Below the pieces are notes generated by a model, which saw only the letters and a list, made by a program, of their open reading frames with translations, did not search any database and had not been told where the DNA came from. From Terriglobus tenax (GTDB lineage Bacteria; Acidobacteriota; Terriglobia; Terriglobales; Acidobacteriaceae): 64,000 bases of DNA. Location of the stretch: the NCBI RefSeq assembly GCF_025685395.1, contig NZ_JAGSYA010000004.1:1426001-1490000 (forward strand), read 5' to 3'. Shown here one piece after another: positions 44,308 to 52,655 of the stretch; position 1 is the first letter of the stretch, and each line of letters opens with the position of its first letter. The position numbers and the translations under genes are program-made.

Positions 44308-46554
44308 GTGAGAAGTCTGAATCACTTGGAAATGCGAGGCGACCTGGTTGTCGTCGGCGGTGGGCTCTCCGGTGTTTGCTGTGCGGTTACGGCAGCGCGC
44401 AGCGGTATCCATGTCATCCTGGTGCAGGACCGGCCCGTTCTGGGCGGCAATGCCTCCAGCGAGGTACGTTTATGGGTCTTGGGGGCGACCTCGCACATGG
44501 GCAACAACAACCGCTGGGCGCGTGAAGGCGGTGTCATCGACGAACTGCTGGTGGAGAACATGTGGCGCAACCCCGAGGGAAACCCCATCGTGTTTGACTC
44601 CATTCTGCTGGAGGCCGTTCATCGCGAGCCGAAGATCACGCTACTGCTCAATACGGCGATCCACGAGCTTGACGTGCACGAAGATGCGATCACACGTGTG
44701 CGCGGCTACAACAGCCAGAATCAGACGCTATACACCCTGGAGGCGCCTCTCTTCGTGGATGCATCCGGAGACGGCATCCTCGGATTCCTGGCCGGCGCAG
44801 AGTTCCGAATGGGAGCCGAGGCTCGCTCCGAGTTTGAGGAAGGCATGGCTCCTGAGAAGGAGGAATCCACGCTTCTGGGTCACTCCCTGTACTTCTACAG
44901 CCGCGATACGGGCAGACCGGTGAAGTATGTCCCTCCTGCCTTCGCACTGGCTGACATTACAAAGATTCCGCGTTACCGCGACATTCGCGTCTCTGACAGC
45001 GGTTGCCGACTGTGGTGGCTGGAGTATGGCGGAAGCCTGGATACCGTGGGACAGACGGAAGAGATCAAGTGGGAACTGTGGACCGTCGCCTACGGCATCT
45101 GGAATTACATCAAGAACTCCGGCGAGTTCCCTGACGCGGAAAATCTTACGCTGGAGTGGATGGGAACGATCCCCGGCAAACGGGAGAGCCGTCGCTTCAT
45201 CGGCGATGTCATGCTGACGCAGAACGACGTAGTGCGGCAGAGCACATTCTCTGATGCAGTCTCCTTCGGTGGCTGGGCCATTGATCTGCATCCGGCCGAT
45301 GGGGTGTACAGCCCCAAACCCGGATGCACACAGTACCACTCCAAGGGCGTCTACCAGATTCCCTTCCGCACCATGTACAGCCGCAATATACCGAACCTGC
45401 TGCTCACCGGGCGCCTGATCAGCGCCACACACATTGCCTTTGGTTCGACGCGCGTGATGGCAACCTGCGCCACGAATGGTCAGGCCGTTGGCATGGCCGC
45501 GGTGCTTTGTACACGTGAAGGGCTACGCCCGCGCGATCTGCTGCAGGCGCCATACATGCATCGCCTGCAACAGTCTCTGCTTGCACTTGGACAGCATATT
45601 CCAGGAGTTCCGTTTCAAACGGAGAACGACCTCTCGCGCACTGCGACTGTATCTTCGTCCACCACGCTCACGCTGCAAGAACTTACATCGAGTAATGAGT
45701 TGGCGGAGGAACGTTCCTATGCGCTCCTGGTCCCCTTTGCAAAGGGCGTGTCCCCGGCTCTTTCTCTCTTCGCCAGGGTCGAGCATCCGATGACATTGCA
45801 CATCGAACTCTGGACCTCGCAGCATGCAGGCAATACGACCCCCGATGTGCAGGTGGCCGCACTTGATCTTCCGGTCAGTGCCGGTGGCTTCGTTGAAATT
45901 CCTGTCGACTTCCGTGCCGAACTGCCCGCTGCAGCGCATTATTTTGTGATGGTTCCGGCACAGCCCGGAGTCCGTCTGCACCTGAGCAAGGCTCAGATGC
46001 CGGGCGTGCTTACCGTCTCGCAAAAGATGAATGCCGCTGTTGCAAAAAGTCTTGTACAGACACCGCCGGAAGGTTCCGGCGTTGACACCTTCGCGTTCTG
46101 GTTGCCGGAGCGCCGTCCCTTCGCACGCAACCTGGCGGTACGCTTTCATCAACCGCTGGAGTTGTACACCGCAGCGAATGTAACCAACGGATTCAGCCGG
46201 CCGTGGTGCGCGACCAATGCATGGGCCCCATCACCGGAGGACGTCACACCAGCTCTTACCCTCAGCTGGGATCAAGTCGTTCCGCTCCGCAGGCTTGCCA
46301 TCACCTTCGATACGGACTTTGACCACCCTATGGAATCCGTCCTGATGACTCATCCGGAACGCACGATGCCCGGTTGCGTTCAGGCATTTCGTGTTTCCAC
46401 CCTTGAGGGTGAAACACTGGCGGAGGTCAGCGGGCACCACCAAACACTGTGGCAACTGTCCCTTCCCTCCGCTGTACAAACATCCGGAATCCGCCTTGAG
46501 ATTCTTGAGTGGGGTGAAGCTCCGCCCGCGATTTATAACATTTCGTGCTTTTAA
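44308..46554 (+). CDS. FAD-dependent oxidoreductase, glycan cluster
   Basis: A 748-residue protein of the FAD-dependent oxidoreductase family PF12831. The dinucleotide motif is VVVGGGLSGVCCAVTAARSG, followed by the family sequence GGNASSEVRLWVLGA and a late RLISATHIAFGSTRVMATCATNGQAVG block that closes the FAD site. About 270 C-terminal residues form an extra, probably beta-rich region. No signal peptide is visible, so it should be cytoplasmic. Family members are common beside sugar-degradation genes, but few have a known reaction. The start is GTG 44308 with an in-frame ATG at 44332. It is followed 9 bp later by an MFS transporter in the same operon. Substrate unknown. Confidence 0.82.
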   Translation: MRSLNHLEMRGDLVVVGGGLSGVCCAVTAARSGIHVILVQDRPVLGGNASSEVRLWVLGATSHMGNNNRWAREGGVIDELLVENMWRNPEGNPIVFDSILLEAVHREPKITLLLNTAIHELDVHEDAITRVRGYNSQNQTLYTLEAPLFVDASGDGILGFLAGAEFRMGAEARSEFEEGMAPEKEESTLLGHSLYFYSRDTGRPVKYVPPAFALADITKIPRYRDIRVSDSGCRLWWLEYGGSLDTVGQTEEIKWELWTVAYGIWNYIKNSGEFPDAENLTLEWMGTIPGKRESRRFIGDVMLTQNDVVRQSTFSDAVSFGGWAIDLHPADGVYSPKPGCTQYHSKGVYQIPFRTMYSRNIPNLLLTGRLISATHIAFGSTRVMATCATNGQAVGMAAVLCTREGLRPRDLLQAPYMHRLQQSLLALGQHIPGVPFQTENDLSRTATVSSSTTLTLQELTSSNELAEERSYALLVPFAKGVSPALSLFARVEHPMTLHIELWTSQHAGNTTPDVQVAALDLPVSAGGFVEIPVDFRAELPAAAHYFVMVPAQPGVRLHLSKAQMPGVLTVSQKMNAAVAKSLVQTPPEGSGVDTFAFWLPERRPFARNLAVRFHQPLELYTAANVTNGFSRPWCATNAWAPSPEDVTPALTLSWDQVVPLRRLAITFDTDFDHPMESVLMTHPERTMPGCVQAFRVSTLEGETLAEVSGHHQTLWQLSLPSAVQTSGIRLEILEWGEAPPAIYNISCF

Positions 46555-46563
46555 GGAGCGGCC

Positions 46564-47811
46564 ATGACAAAGCGCACCAATCCGTGGATGATCGTCGCCC
46601 TGCTCTTCCTGGTTGCGGTACTGAACTACTTTGACCGGCAAAGCCTGTCCGTCGTAGCGCCGCGGATGCAGGCGGAACTGCATCTTTCCGATACCGGTTA
46701 CGGCCATGTGGTCAGCCTGTTCTTATTGGCGTCGGCCTTTGCATATGCGCTTTCGGGGTTCGTCTGCGATGCGCTGGGAACTCGCCGTTCCATGGCCCTG
46801 TTCGTCGCCTTCTGGTCAGCAGCAGAAGCAGCAACGGCATTCGCGTCCTCCATTGTGCTGCTGGGCATCGCGCGATTCTGCCTCGGCATGGGAGAGCCCG
46901 GCTTGTGGGTGGCGGCGCCAAAGGCCGTTGGCGAAAGCCTGGATAAGAGCCGACGCAGCCTTGCGGTCGGTATCTACACAGCGGGCGCAACCGTCGGCGC
47001 GATTGTCGCTATCCCTGCCATCCTTCTCATCACCACGCATCTTCCCTGGCGCAGCATCTTTCTGATTGATGGCGCCGTCGGACTCCTCTGGGTTCCGCTG
47101 TGGCTCTGGTTATATCGGGATGTCCCAAAGACAGAAAGCACACAGTCACCAGCATCGAACCTTTTCAAAAATGTACTTGCGCGGCCACAGATGTGGCAGC
47201 TTCTCATCGCCCGTGGCATTACCGATCCTGTCTGGTACTTCTATCTCTTCTGGTTTCCGAAGTACCTGCTCAGTGATCGGCATCTCTCTTCGTCACAGAT
47301 GGCGCATTATGGCTGGGTAGTCTATCTTGCGGGCGGCCTCGGCACCATCGCCGGCGGCTCTCTCTCCGGCGTGTTCATTCGTCGCGGAATCGATCCTGGC
47401 CTGGCTTTCCGGCGCACCATGATGATCTCCGCCGTGGCCGTACTCGTCAGCCCGCTGGCGTATCTGAGCCCGGGCATCGGCATGACCATGCTGTTTGCCT
47501 CCGTGGTTGCCATGGCGCATATGTCCTGGCTTACCAATCTCACCTCTACGCTGCTTGAGGTCTTCTCGCCACAGCAGCTTGGCAGGGCCGCTGGCCTGAT
47601 CGCCGCAGGCAGTGCCTTCGGCGGCATGCTGTCCAGTGAACTCATCGCCTATTGCCTGACGCATGGCGGCTATCGTCCGGTCTTCTTCGCCATGGGAATC
47701 ATGCATCCCATCGCCATCGTCCTGTTGTGGACAGCCTTCCGCGCGAAGCCGGAGGGTGATCCGCAAGCGCCCCCATCCGAGCAGGCGCTTGCGGCCGGGA
47801 GTGCGAACTAA
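46564..47811 (+). CDS. MFS transporter, ACS family (hexuronate-type)
   Basis: A 415-residue major facilitator protein with about 12 membrane spans. The opening ALLFLVAVLNYFDRQSLSVVAPRM is typical of ExuT/anion-cation symporters for hexuronates and aldonates; the TM2-TM3 loop reads GFVCDALGTRRSM. AAGGAG lies 6 nt upstream of ATG 46564 and the gene follows the FAD oxidoreductase by 9 bp. It probably imports a monosaccharide or sugar acid produced by the exported hydrolases. Its stop overlaps the convergent GH2 stop by 4 nt. Confidence 0.88.
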   Translation: MTKRTNPWMIVALLFLVAVLNYFDRQSLSVVAPRMQAELHLSDTGYGHVVSLFLLASAFAYALSGFVCDALGTRRSMALFVAFWSAAEAATAFASSIVLLGIARFCLGMGEPGLWVAAPKAVGESLDKSRRSLAVGIYTAGATVGAIVAIPAILLITTHLPWRSIFLIDGAVGLLWVPLWLWLYRDVPKTESTQSPASNLFKNVLARPQMWQLLIARGITDPVWYFYLFWFPKYLLSDRHLSSSQMAHYGWVVYLAGGLGTIAGGSLSGVFIRRGIDPGLAFRRTMMISAVAVLVSPLAYLSPGIGMTMLFASVVAMAHMSWLTNLTSTLLEVFSPQQLGRAAGLIAAGSAFGGMLSSELIAYCLTHGGYRPVFFAMGIMHPIAIVLLWTAFRAKPEGDPQAPPSEQALAAGSAN

Positions 47812-49517
47812 GGCAGTTCGGTCTTGAATAGCTCCTGCACGGCCTTCCAGCTATCGCGACGCTGCCGCTCGGTGTTGACTACGCCCCAGCGACGGATGCC
47901 ATCCGCAGGAGTTCCACGGATGAAGGAACGGTAGTCATTCCAGGTCCACAAAGAAGCACCGATCATGTACGGCCGTTGCTTCAGGGCCGTCATCGCTTCG
48001 GTAATGTCGGCGACGCGTTGCGGGTCATGCAACGCCGACTCGCCCATCTTGCCGAACTCCGTCACGAAGATCGGCTTGTCAGGATACAGCTCGTGAGCGC
48101 GATCAAACCTTCGGGCGTAATCGCCGTACACGTTGATGGAGACAAAGTCGCAGTACTGGCTGGCTTCGTCGGCACCGGTCTTCACCGCCGCATCGGAGGT
48201 ATAGCGCGATGCGAAGGTGATCAGCCTTGTTGAGTCCAGCCCCAGCGTGAAAGCACGCATATCGCGCGTCCAGTCCCGCCCTTCCTGCGTGTAGGACTCA
48301 TACTCGTTGCCGACACTCCAGGCAATCACTGAAGGATGGTTCCAGTCCTGCTCCATCATCTCCTGCATCTGCGTCTTCCAACGAGCGCGAATGCCAGGGT
48401 CGGCCATCTGCCACGCGCTGAAGTTCCAGTTACCCGCCTCGGGGATAAGAAGCATCCCATGGCGGTCTGCGAAATCCAGAACAGCCTGGGCCTGCGGATA
48501 GTGAGCAATGCGCATCATGCGCATGTTGTCCGCCAGCATGTCACTCAGGTCGCGTTCCACAATCGCATCGGACTCACGAAGACCTTCCTTCATATCCTCC
48601 GAAACGCGATTGGCTCCGCTCAGGTGAACCTCTCTGCCGTTCAGCAGAAGCCGTGTGCCTTCGACCTGGATCTTCCGCACGCCTACGTGGCTCTTAAAGG
48701 TGTTATCCGCAACCTGCAGTTGCGCGTCATACAGAAATGGATCGCGGACGCTCCACAGATGCGCGTCCTTCAAGCTTCCCTTCCAGGTGACACTCGCATC
48801 TCCATTCGCAGGCACCTGCAGCGCGCGAAACGCGGCTTTCACGCCTGCAACTTCGCCGCTGACGGTGGCGGACACTCCACGGCCGGATGCGTTGTGCAGA
48901 ATAGCCTTCACCGTAATCGACGCGACACCCGTTTTCAGGTCGGGTTCCGCATCGATCTTCACATTGCGGAACGATACCGGATCGCTAATGAGGATCTGAA
49001 CCGGCCGTACGATGCCACCATACGGCAGCCAACCGACGATGGTGGCCTTGCCCACCCCTTCGGCATACTTTTCGGTGGAGGGATGCCCCGTAGCCAGGGC
49101 TGGGATCGACGTGAACGTAGGCGTATTGTCGACATCCACCACAATGTCATTCGAGCCCGTGCGCAGCAGGCGGGTAATGTCGAATTCAAAAGCGTTGTAG
49201 CCTCCCTCGTGCGTTCCGGCCAGTTTGCCATTCACCCAGACCTGAGCCACGTCGTAGACCGCATCAAAATGCAGGCGCGCGACCTTACCAGCAGGGAGGG
49301 CCTGCATCTCGAAATCGCGCTGGTACATCGCATGGCCGATGTACTTCTCGTGCCCCTCGTCCACCAGCCAGCAGTGCGGAACTGTTACCGGTTTCCACTG
49401 CTCTTCCATCGTGGTGCGAAACTTCCATCCGGCGCCGTTCAAATCAACCGTCGTAATTGCACGCGAGATGCGGCAGAACAGAAACACCGTAAAAACCAGC
49501 AGGACAATACGCTTCAC
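47808..49517 (-). CDS. glycoside hydrolase family 2 (beta-glucuronidase/galactosidase type), secreted
   Basis: A 569-residue GH2 enzyme with a signal peptide (KRIVLLVFTVFLFCRISRA). The GTG at 49517 has GGAGG 6 nt upstream. The three GH2 domains are visible: jelly roll with HAMYQRDFEM...HEGGYNAFEFDIT, immunoglobulin-like core, and barrel with acid/base Glu in NHPSVIAWSVGNEYES and nucleophile Glu in PIFVTEFGKMGES. Length matches beta-glucuronidases (about 600) rather than LacZ (about 1000). Together with two hexuronate-type transporters, a uronic-acid substrate is possible but not proven. An exact LacI-type site lies 24 bp upstream of the start. Confidence 0.9.
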   Translation of the reverse strand: MKRIVLLVFTVFLFCRISRAITTVDLNGAGWKFRTTMEEQWKPVTVPHCWLVDEGHEKYIGHAMYQRDFEMQALPAGKVARLHFDAVYDVAQVWVNGKLAGTHEGGYNAFEFDITRLLRTGSNDIVVDVDNTPTFTSIPALATGHPSTEKYAEGVGKATIVGWLPYGGIVRPVQILISDPVSFRNVKIDAEPDLKTGVASITVKAILHNASGRGVSATVSGEVAGVKAAFRALQVPANGDASVTWKGSLKDAHLWSVRDPFLYDAQLQVADNTFKSHVGVRKIQVEGTRLLLNGREVHLSGANRVSEDMKEGLRESDAIVERDLSDMLADNMRMMRIAHYPQAQAVLDFADRHGMLLIPEAGNWNFSAWQMADPGIRARWKTQMQEMMEQDWNHPSVIAWSVGNEYESYTQEGRDWTRDMRAFTLGLDSTRLITFASRYTSDAAVKTGADEASQYCDFVSINVYGDYARRFDRAHELYPDKPIFVTEFGKMGESALHDPQRVADITEAMTALKQRPYMIGASLWTWNDYRSFIRGTPADGIRRWGVVNTERQRRDSWKAVQELFKTELP

Positions 49518-49540
49518 GAAAAACCTCCAAGGATGAGAGG

Positions 49541-49552
49541 TTAATCGTTTAA
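49541..49552. promoter_or_regulatory. LacI-type operator candidate d
   Basis: TTAATCGTTTAA, exact reverse complement of the site at 44246-44257, sits between the GH2 start (49517) and the LacI-family gene stop (49613). Placement near the promoter fits repression of the GH2 gene by the neighbouring LacI protein. Confidence 0.65.
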
Positions 49553-49612
49553 TTTCTTTGATCTTCGATTGTCAAGTTATCTTTCTGTCACAGCGCAATT
49601 TAGCAGCCCGGC

Positions 49613-50647
49613 TCAAGCCGTGCTGCCCGGCACCAGTTCGTAGGGCAGGAAAACCCGCTGCGGGTGCACACCGGCATTCTCAATGGAATCAATCAGCAGA
49701 TCCGCCGCCAGCTCGCCCATCCGGAAGGTCGGAATCGTGAAGGTCGTCGGCCGCGGCCTCATGTGATCGCTCGAGCCCGAGTTCCCGCGATGCAATACGG
49801 CGATATCGCCAGGGACAGAAATGCCGCGCATTTCGGCGTAATCGTAGAAGTCGAGAAGCAGTTGATCGTCCGCCGTAAAGATCGCGGTGGGGCGCTTTCG
49901 CTTGTTGGAAAACCAGCTATCGAGAATCCTGGTGCCCTGCTCCCGGTCATAGCCGGTGCAGCCGATCCTGTCCTTTGCCAGCTCCAGCCCATACGCAGCC
50001 AGACCCTTGCGAAGTCCGGCCACAAGGCGCTGGTGACCGGGCAGCGTGGACGATCCGCTAAGGAAGGCAACCTGCCGGTGCCCTCGCTCCGCCAGATACT
50101 CGGCCGCTGCCTGGCCGATGGCCGCATCGTCAACGCCCACATAGTTGATGGGAGCCTTGCCGTAGTAGGAGTTGATCATCGAAAACTTCACCTGGGCGCG
50201 CTGCAGTTCGTCGATGGTGTCATTCACATCCTGCGCGGTACACGAACGGGTATTGATGAAGATGATGCCATCGGTAAAGCGACTCTCCAGCATCTGGTCC
50301 CGCGTCTCGCGTCCTGGCCGGCCCGTCGGAGAGAAGATCAGCAGGTTATAGCCCCGGCGCATCAGGGAGCTCTGAATACCGGACAACGCCTGCGCAATGA
50401 ACTGGTTGAAGAAGATGGGATCCCGCATCGGCACGGCCAGCCCCAGCAGCCGGGTCCGCTTTTCCGCCAAGGCCCTTGCCAGTTCATTCGGGGAATAGCC
50501 CATATCCCGGGCAATCTGGATAATGCGCTCCCGCAGCTGCGCACTTACACGGGACGACCCCTTCTTATTCAGCGCAATGGAGACGGCAGCGATAGAGACG
50601 CCTGCGGCCTTGGCAATATCCGCAAGTCGTGGAGCCGATGATCGCAT
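49613..50647 (-). CDS. LacI-family transcriptional repressor
   Basis: A 344-residue LacI/GalR regulator. Residues 7-55 form the DNA-binding head with the hinge: RLADIAKAAGVSIAAVSIALNKKG then RERIIQIARDMGYSPNELARALAEKR. The sugar-binding periplasmic-protein-like core follows (LLGLAVPMRDPIFFNQFI..., GVDDAAIGQAAAEYLAERGHRQVAFLSG, PTAIFTADDQLLLDFYDYA). I start it at ATG 50647; the frame running further to 50788 is only the tRNA-Ser gene read through. It is the only LacI-type regulator in the window and is next to the GH2 gene, making it the best candidate to bind sites a-d. Inducer unknown. Confidence 0.92.
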   Translation of the reverse strand: MRSSAPRLADIAKAAGVSIAAVSIALNKKGSSRVSAQLRERIIQIARDMGYSPNELARALAEKRTRLLGLAVPMRDPIFFNQFIAQALSGIQSSLMRRGYNLLIFSPTGRPGRETRDQMLESRFTDGIIFINTRSCTAQDVNDTIDELQRAQVKFSMINSYYGKAPINYVGVDDAAIGQAAAEYLAERGHRQVAFLSGSSTLPGHQRLVAGLRKGLAAYGLELAKDRIGCTGYDREQGTRILDSWFSNKRKRPTAIFTADDQLLLDFYDYAEMRGISVPGDIAVLHRGNSGSSDHMRPRPTTFTIPTFRMGELAADLLIDSIENAGVHPQRVFLPYELVPGSTA

Positions 50648-50704
50648 GCATGAGATTGTATGGTCTGCGCGAGGAATCCTACCAGCGGGCCAAGCCGGGA
50701 TAGT

Positions 50705-50794
50705 TGGCGGAGGGAGAGGGATTCGAACCCCCGTTAACCTTTCGGCTAAAGCGGTTTTCAAGACCGCCTGTTTCAACCACTCACACATCCCTCC
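50705..50794 (-). tRNA. tRNA-Ser (UGA anticodon)
   Basis: A class-II tRNA of 90 nt including an encoded CCA. The acceptor arms GGAGGGA and TCCCTCC pair; the anticodon arm GGCGGT-CTTGAAA-ACCGCT shows anticodon TGA (reads UCA and other UCN codons). A long variable arm (AGCCGAAAGGTTAAC region) and a T arm with GTTCGAATC are present. The 5' end is at 50794 on the minus strand. The LacI-family gene is 57 bp downstream. Confidence 0.97.
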
Positions 50795-50900
50795 GCATCA
50801 GATAAGGAGTGCTGTCGTTTAGCATACCAACCCGTAGCTCCTGAGTGCGATTTTCGTCCGCTTTCTGTGCTCCTTTTTGGAGCGGAAGTGCTCTAATAAG

Positions 50901-52199
50901 ATGAAGATGGCTACCGTAGCACCAACTCCGGCGCCCGCGGCGCAACGCGCGGGAAGTTTTGAGAACACGCTGAAGTCTGCCAAGACCAGCCTGATGTTCT
51001 CTGAGACGCTGCGGCTGGCCATTGATAGCTTCAAAGCCAGCAAGACCCGTTTTTTGCTCACCATGCTCGGCATGGTCATCGGCTCAGCCTCCATCATCCT
51101 GGTCGTCACACTCGGCCTGACGGGTAAGGACTACGCCCTGAGCCTGATCTCCTCGATCGGTCCCAACATGATCGAGATGCAGTTCAATGGCGGCAGCGTC
51201 GCCGGCCCGGACAATACCTCCACGCCGGACTATATGACCAACGCCGATATGGATGCGGTCAATGCCTCCGTGCAGGGCATCATCGCGTCCTCCCCCATGC
51301 TGGAGTTTCATGACCGCATCAGCATGGGCAGCGGCCTGACCAAGGACGCCATGCTGCTGGGCGTTTCGCCGCAGTACAAGCAGGTCCGCAACCTGAAGGT
51401 CCTCCGTGGCCGGTTCTTTGATGACCAGGATGCCATGGCACACGCCAAGGTGGCGGTAATCGTGGAACCGCTGGCGCGCGCGCTTTTTGGAGGCGCGGAA
51501 GGCGCTGTGGGCAACACGCTGACCGTAAGCGGTATCCCCTTCCTCGTCGTCGGGGTCTTTAAGGAGAGCGTTGAGACCTTCGGCCAGTCCGAAATCAGCG
51601 ATCAGACCATCCTGATTCCCTATTCGGTGGCTCGCTACTTTACCGGCACCGATACGGTGAAGCAGATTTTCTTCACTGTCGGCACCAGCGCGCAGGTGGA
51701 ACCGGCGGCGAAGCGCATTCTTGAAATCATCAAGTCCCGCCATCGCGCCACCAGTGTCTACACTGCTTTTACACTGACACAGGTACTGAAGGTCATGGCG
51801 CAGATCGCCACTATGCTGACCATCGTCCTGACACTGGCCGCCGCCATTACGCTCATCGTCAGCGGCGTGGGCATCATGAACTCCATGCTGGCCAACGTGC
51901 AGGCGCGCATCCGGGAAATCGGCATCCGCAAGGCCCTGGGAGCGACACGACACGAAATCCTGATGCAGTTCCTCACCGAGAGCATCTTTCTTTCGTTGTG
52001 CGGCGGCGTCATCGGCACCTTGATCGGCCTGGCGGTTCCGCTCAGCGTCACCTTCCTTACGCCGTTCAAGATTCCTGTCTCCGGCTGGTCGGCGGTCATC
52101 GCTCTGCTTACTTCGGTCATTGTCGGCGTCATCTTCGGTACCCTGCCGGCACGCCGCGCGGCCGAACTGGACCCCGTTGCCACACTGAAATACGAATAG
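50901..52199 (+). CDS. FtsX/MacB-type ABC transporter permease
   Basis: A 432-residue permease of the MacB/FtsX family. TM1 is near FKASKTRFLLTMLGMVIGSASIILVVTLG; a MacB_PCD-like periplasmic domain follows; and the FtsX core has three spans, including TMLTIVLTLAAAITLIVSGVGIMNSMLANVQARIREIGIRKALGATRHEI, the diagnostic coupling segment (positions only given in part). It usually works with a separate ATPase and membrane-fusion protein in exporting peptides, lipids or toxic compounds. No ATPase gene is adjacent, so the partner is elsewhere. The start is uncertain: ATG 50901 or 50907; a TTG at 50877 is less likely. A strong terminator follows. Confidence 0.87.
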   Translation: MKMATVAPTPAPAAQRAGSFENTLKSAKTSLMFSETLRLAIDSFKASKTRFLLTMLGMVIGSASIILVVTLGLTGKDYALSLISSIGPNMIEMQFNGGSVAGPDNTSTPDYMTNADMDAVNASVQGIIASSPMLEFHDRISMGSGLTKDAMLLGVSPQYKQVRNLKVLRGRFFDDQDAMAHAKVAVIVEPLARALFGGAEGAVGNTLTVSGIPFLVVGVFKESVETFGQSEISDQTILIPYSVARYFTGTDTVKQIFFTVGTSAQVEPAAKRILEIIKSRHRATSVYTAFTLTQVLKVMAQIATMLTIVLTLAAAITLIVSGVGIMNSMLANVQARIREIGIRKALGATRHEILMQFLTESIFLSLCGGVIGTLIGLAVPLSVTFLTPFKIPVSGWSAVIALLTSVIVGVIFGTLPARRAAELDPVATLKYE

Positions 52200-52217
52200 G
52201 ATTTTTTTTACCGGACA

Positions 52218-52253
52218 GCAGAAAAGCCCGCCAGATTCGGCGGGCTTTTCTGC
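52218..52253. terminator. bidirectional rho-independent terminator
   Basis: Perfect 15-bp arms GCAGAAAAGCCCGCC (52218-52232) and GGCGGGCTTTTCTGC (52239-52253) with a 6-nt loop, containing A- and T-tracts. It separates the convergent permease and 105-residue-protein genes. Confidence 0.9.
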
Positions 52254-52276
52254 TTCTCGACAACAAACTTTCTGGG

Positions 52277-52594
52277 TTACATCACCAGCGCGACACGTTC
52301 CAGCTCACTCTGCATGGTCTCCAGCGAGCAGGCGGCAGACTCAATTCGGGTCGCGGCGTTCCGTGCCGCATGATTCGACACACCATAGCCACGGCCCATC
52401 AGAAAGCTGGAAATCAGCTCTCCTGCCTGCCAGCTATCCAGTCCCGACTGCATCAAATCGTTCCGCAGGCCCGCAAGGTCCTGCTCTGAGAACTTCTCAA
52501 TGATCTGTGCCATCTGTCTCTCCGCCCCTTTCACGTTTTCCACCACTTGCAAAATTAGACGCTCCAGCGGCCGATGAGTTGCAACATCTGCCAT
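52277..52594 (-). CDS. small helical protein of unknown function
   Basis: A 105-residue, apparently all-helical, soluble protein (MADVATHRPLERLILQVVENVKGAERQMAQIIEKF...). I do not recognise a family. No signal peptide, membrane span or metal motif is visible. It is monocistronic, divergent from folD across a 61-bp gap and ends at a strong shared terminator. GAAAGGG lies very close to the ATG, so the precise start is uncertain. Codon use is like its neighbours, supporting a real gene. Confidence 0.65.
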   Translation of the reverse strand: MADVATHRPLERLILQVVENVKGAERQMAQIIEKFSEQDLAGLRNDLMQSGLDSWQAGELISSFLMGRGYGVSNHAARNAATRIESAACSLETMQSELERVALVM

Positions 52595-52655
52595 AACCCT
52601 TTCGTGCCATTTTTCTTACGCACAACAGGCAACCCAAGTTCCCGGTACGATTGTT

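Noticed and set aside
50648-50788. N-terminal extension of the LacI protein (MCEWLKQAVLKTALAERL...)
   Set aside because: This stretch is the tRNA-Ser gene and its flank read as protein, a common artefact; the LacI start at 50647 fits the family.
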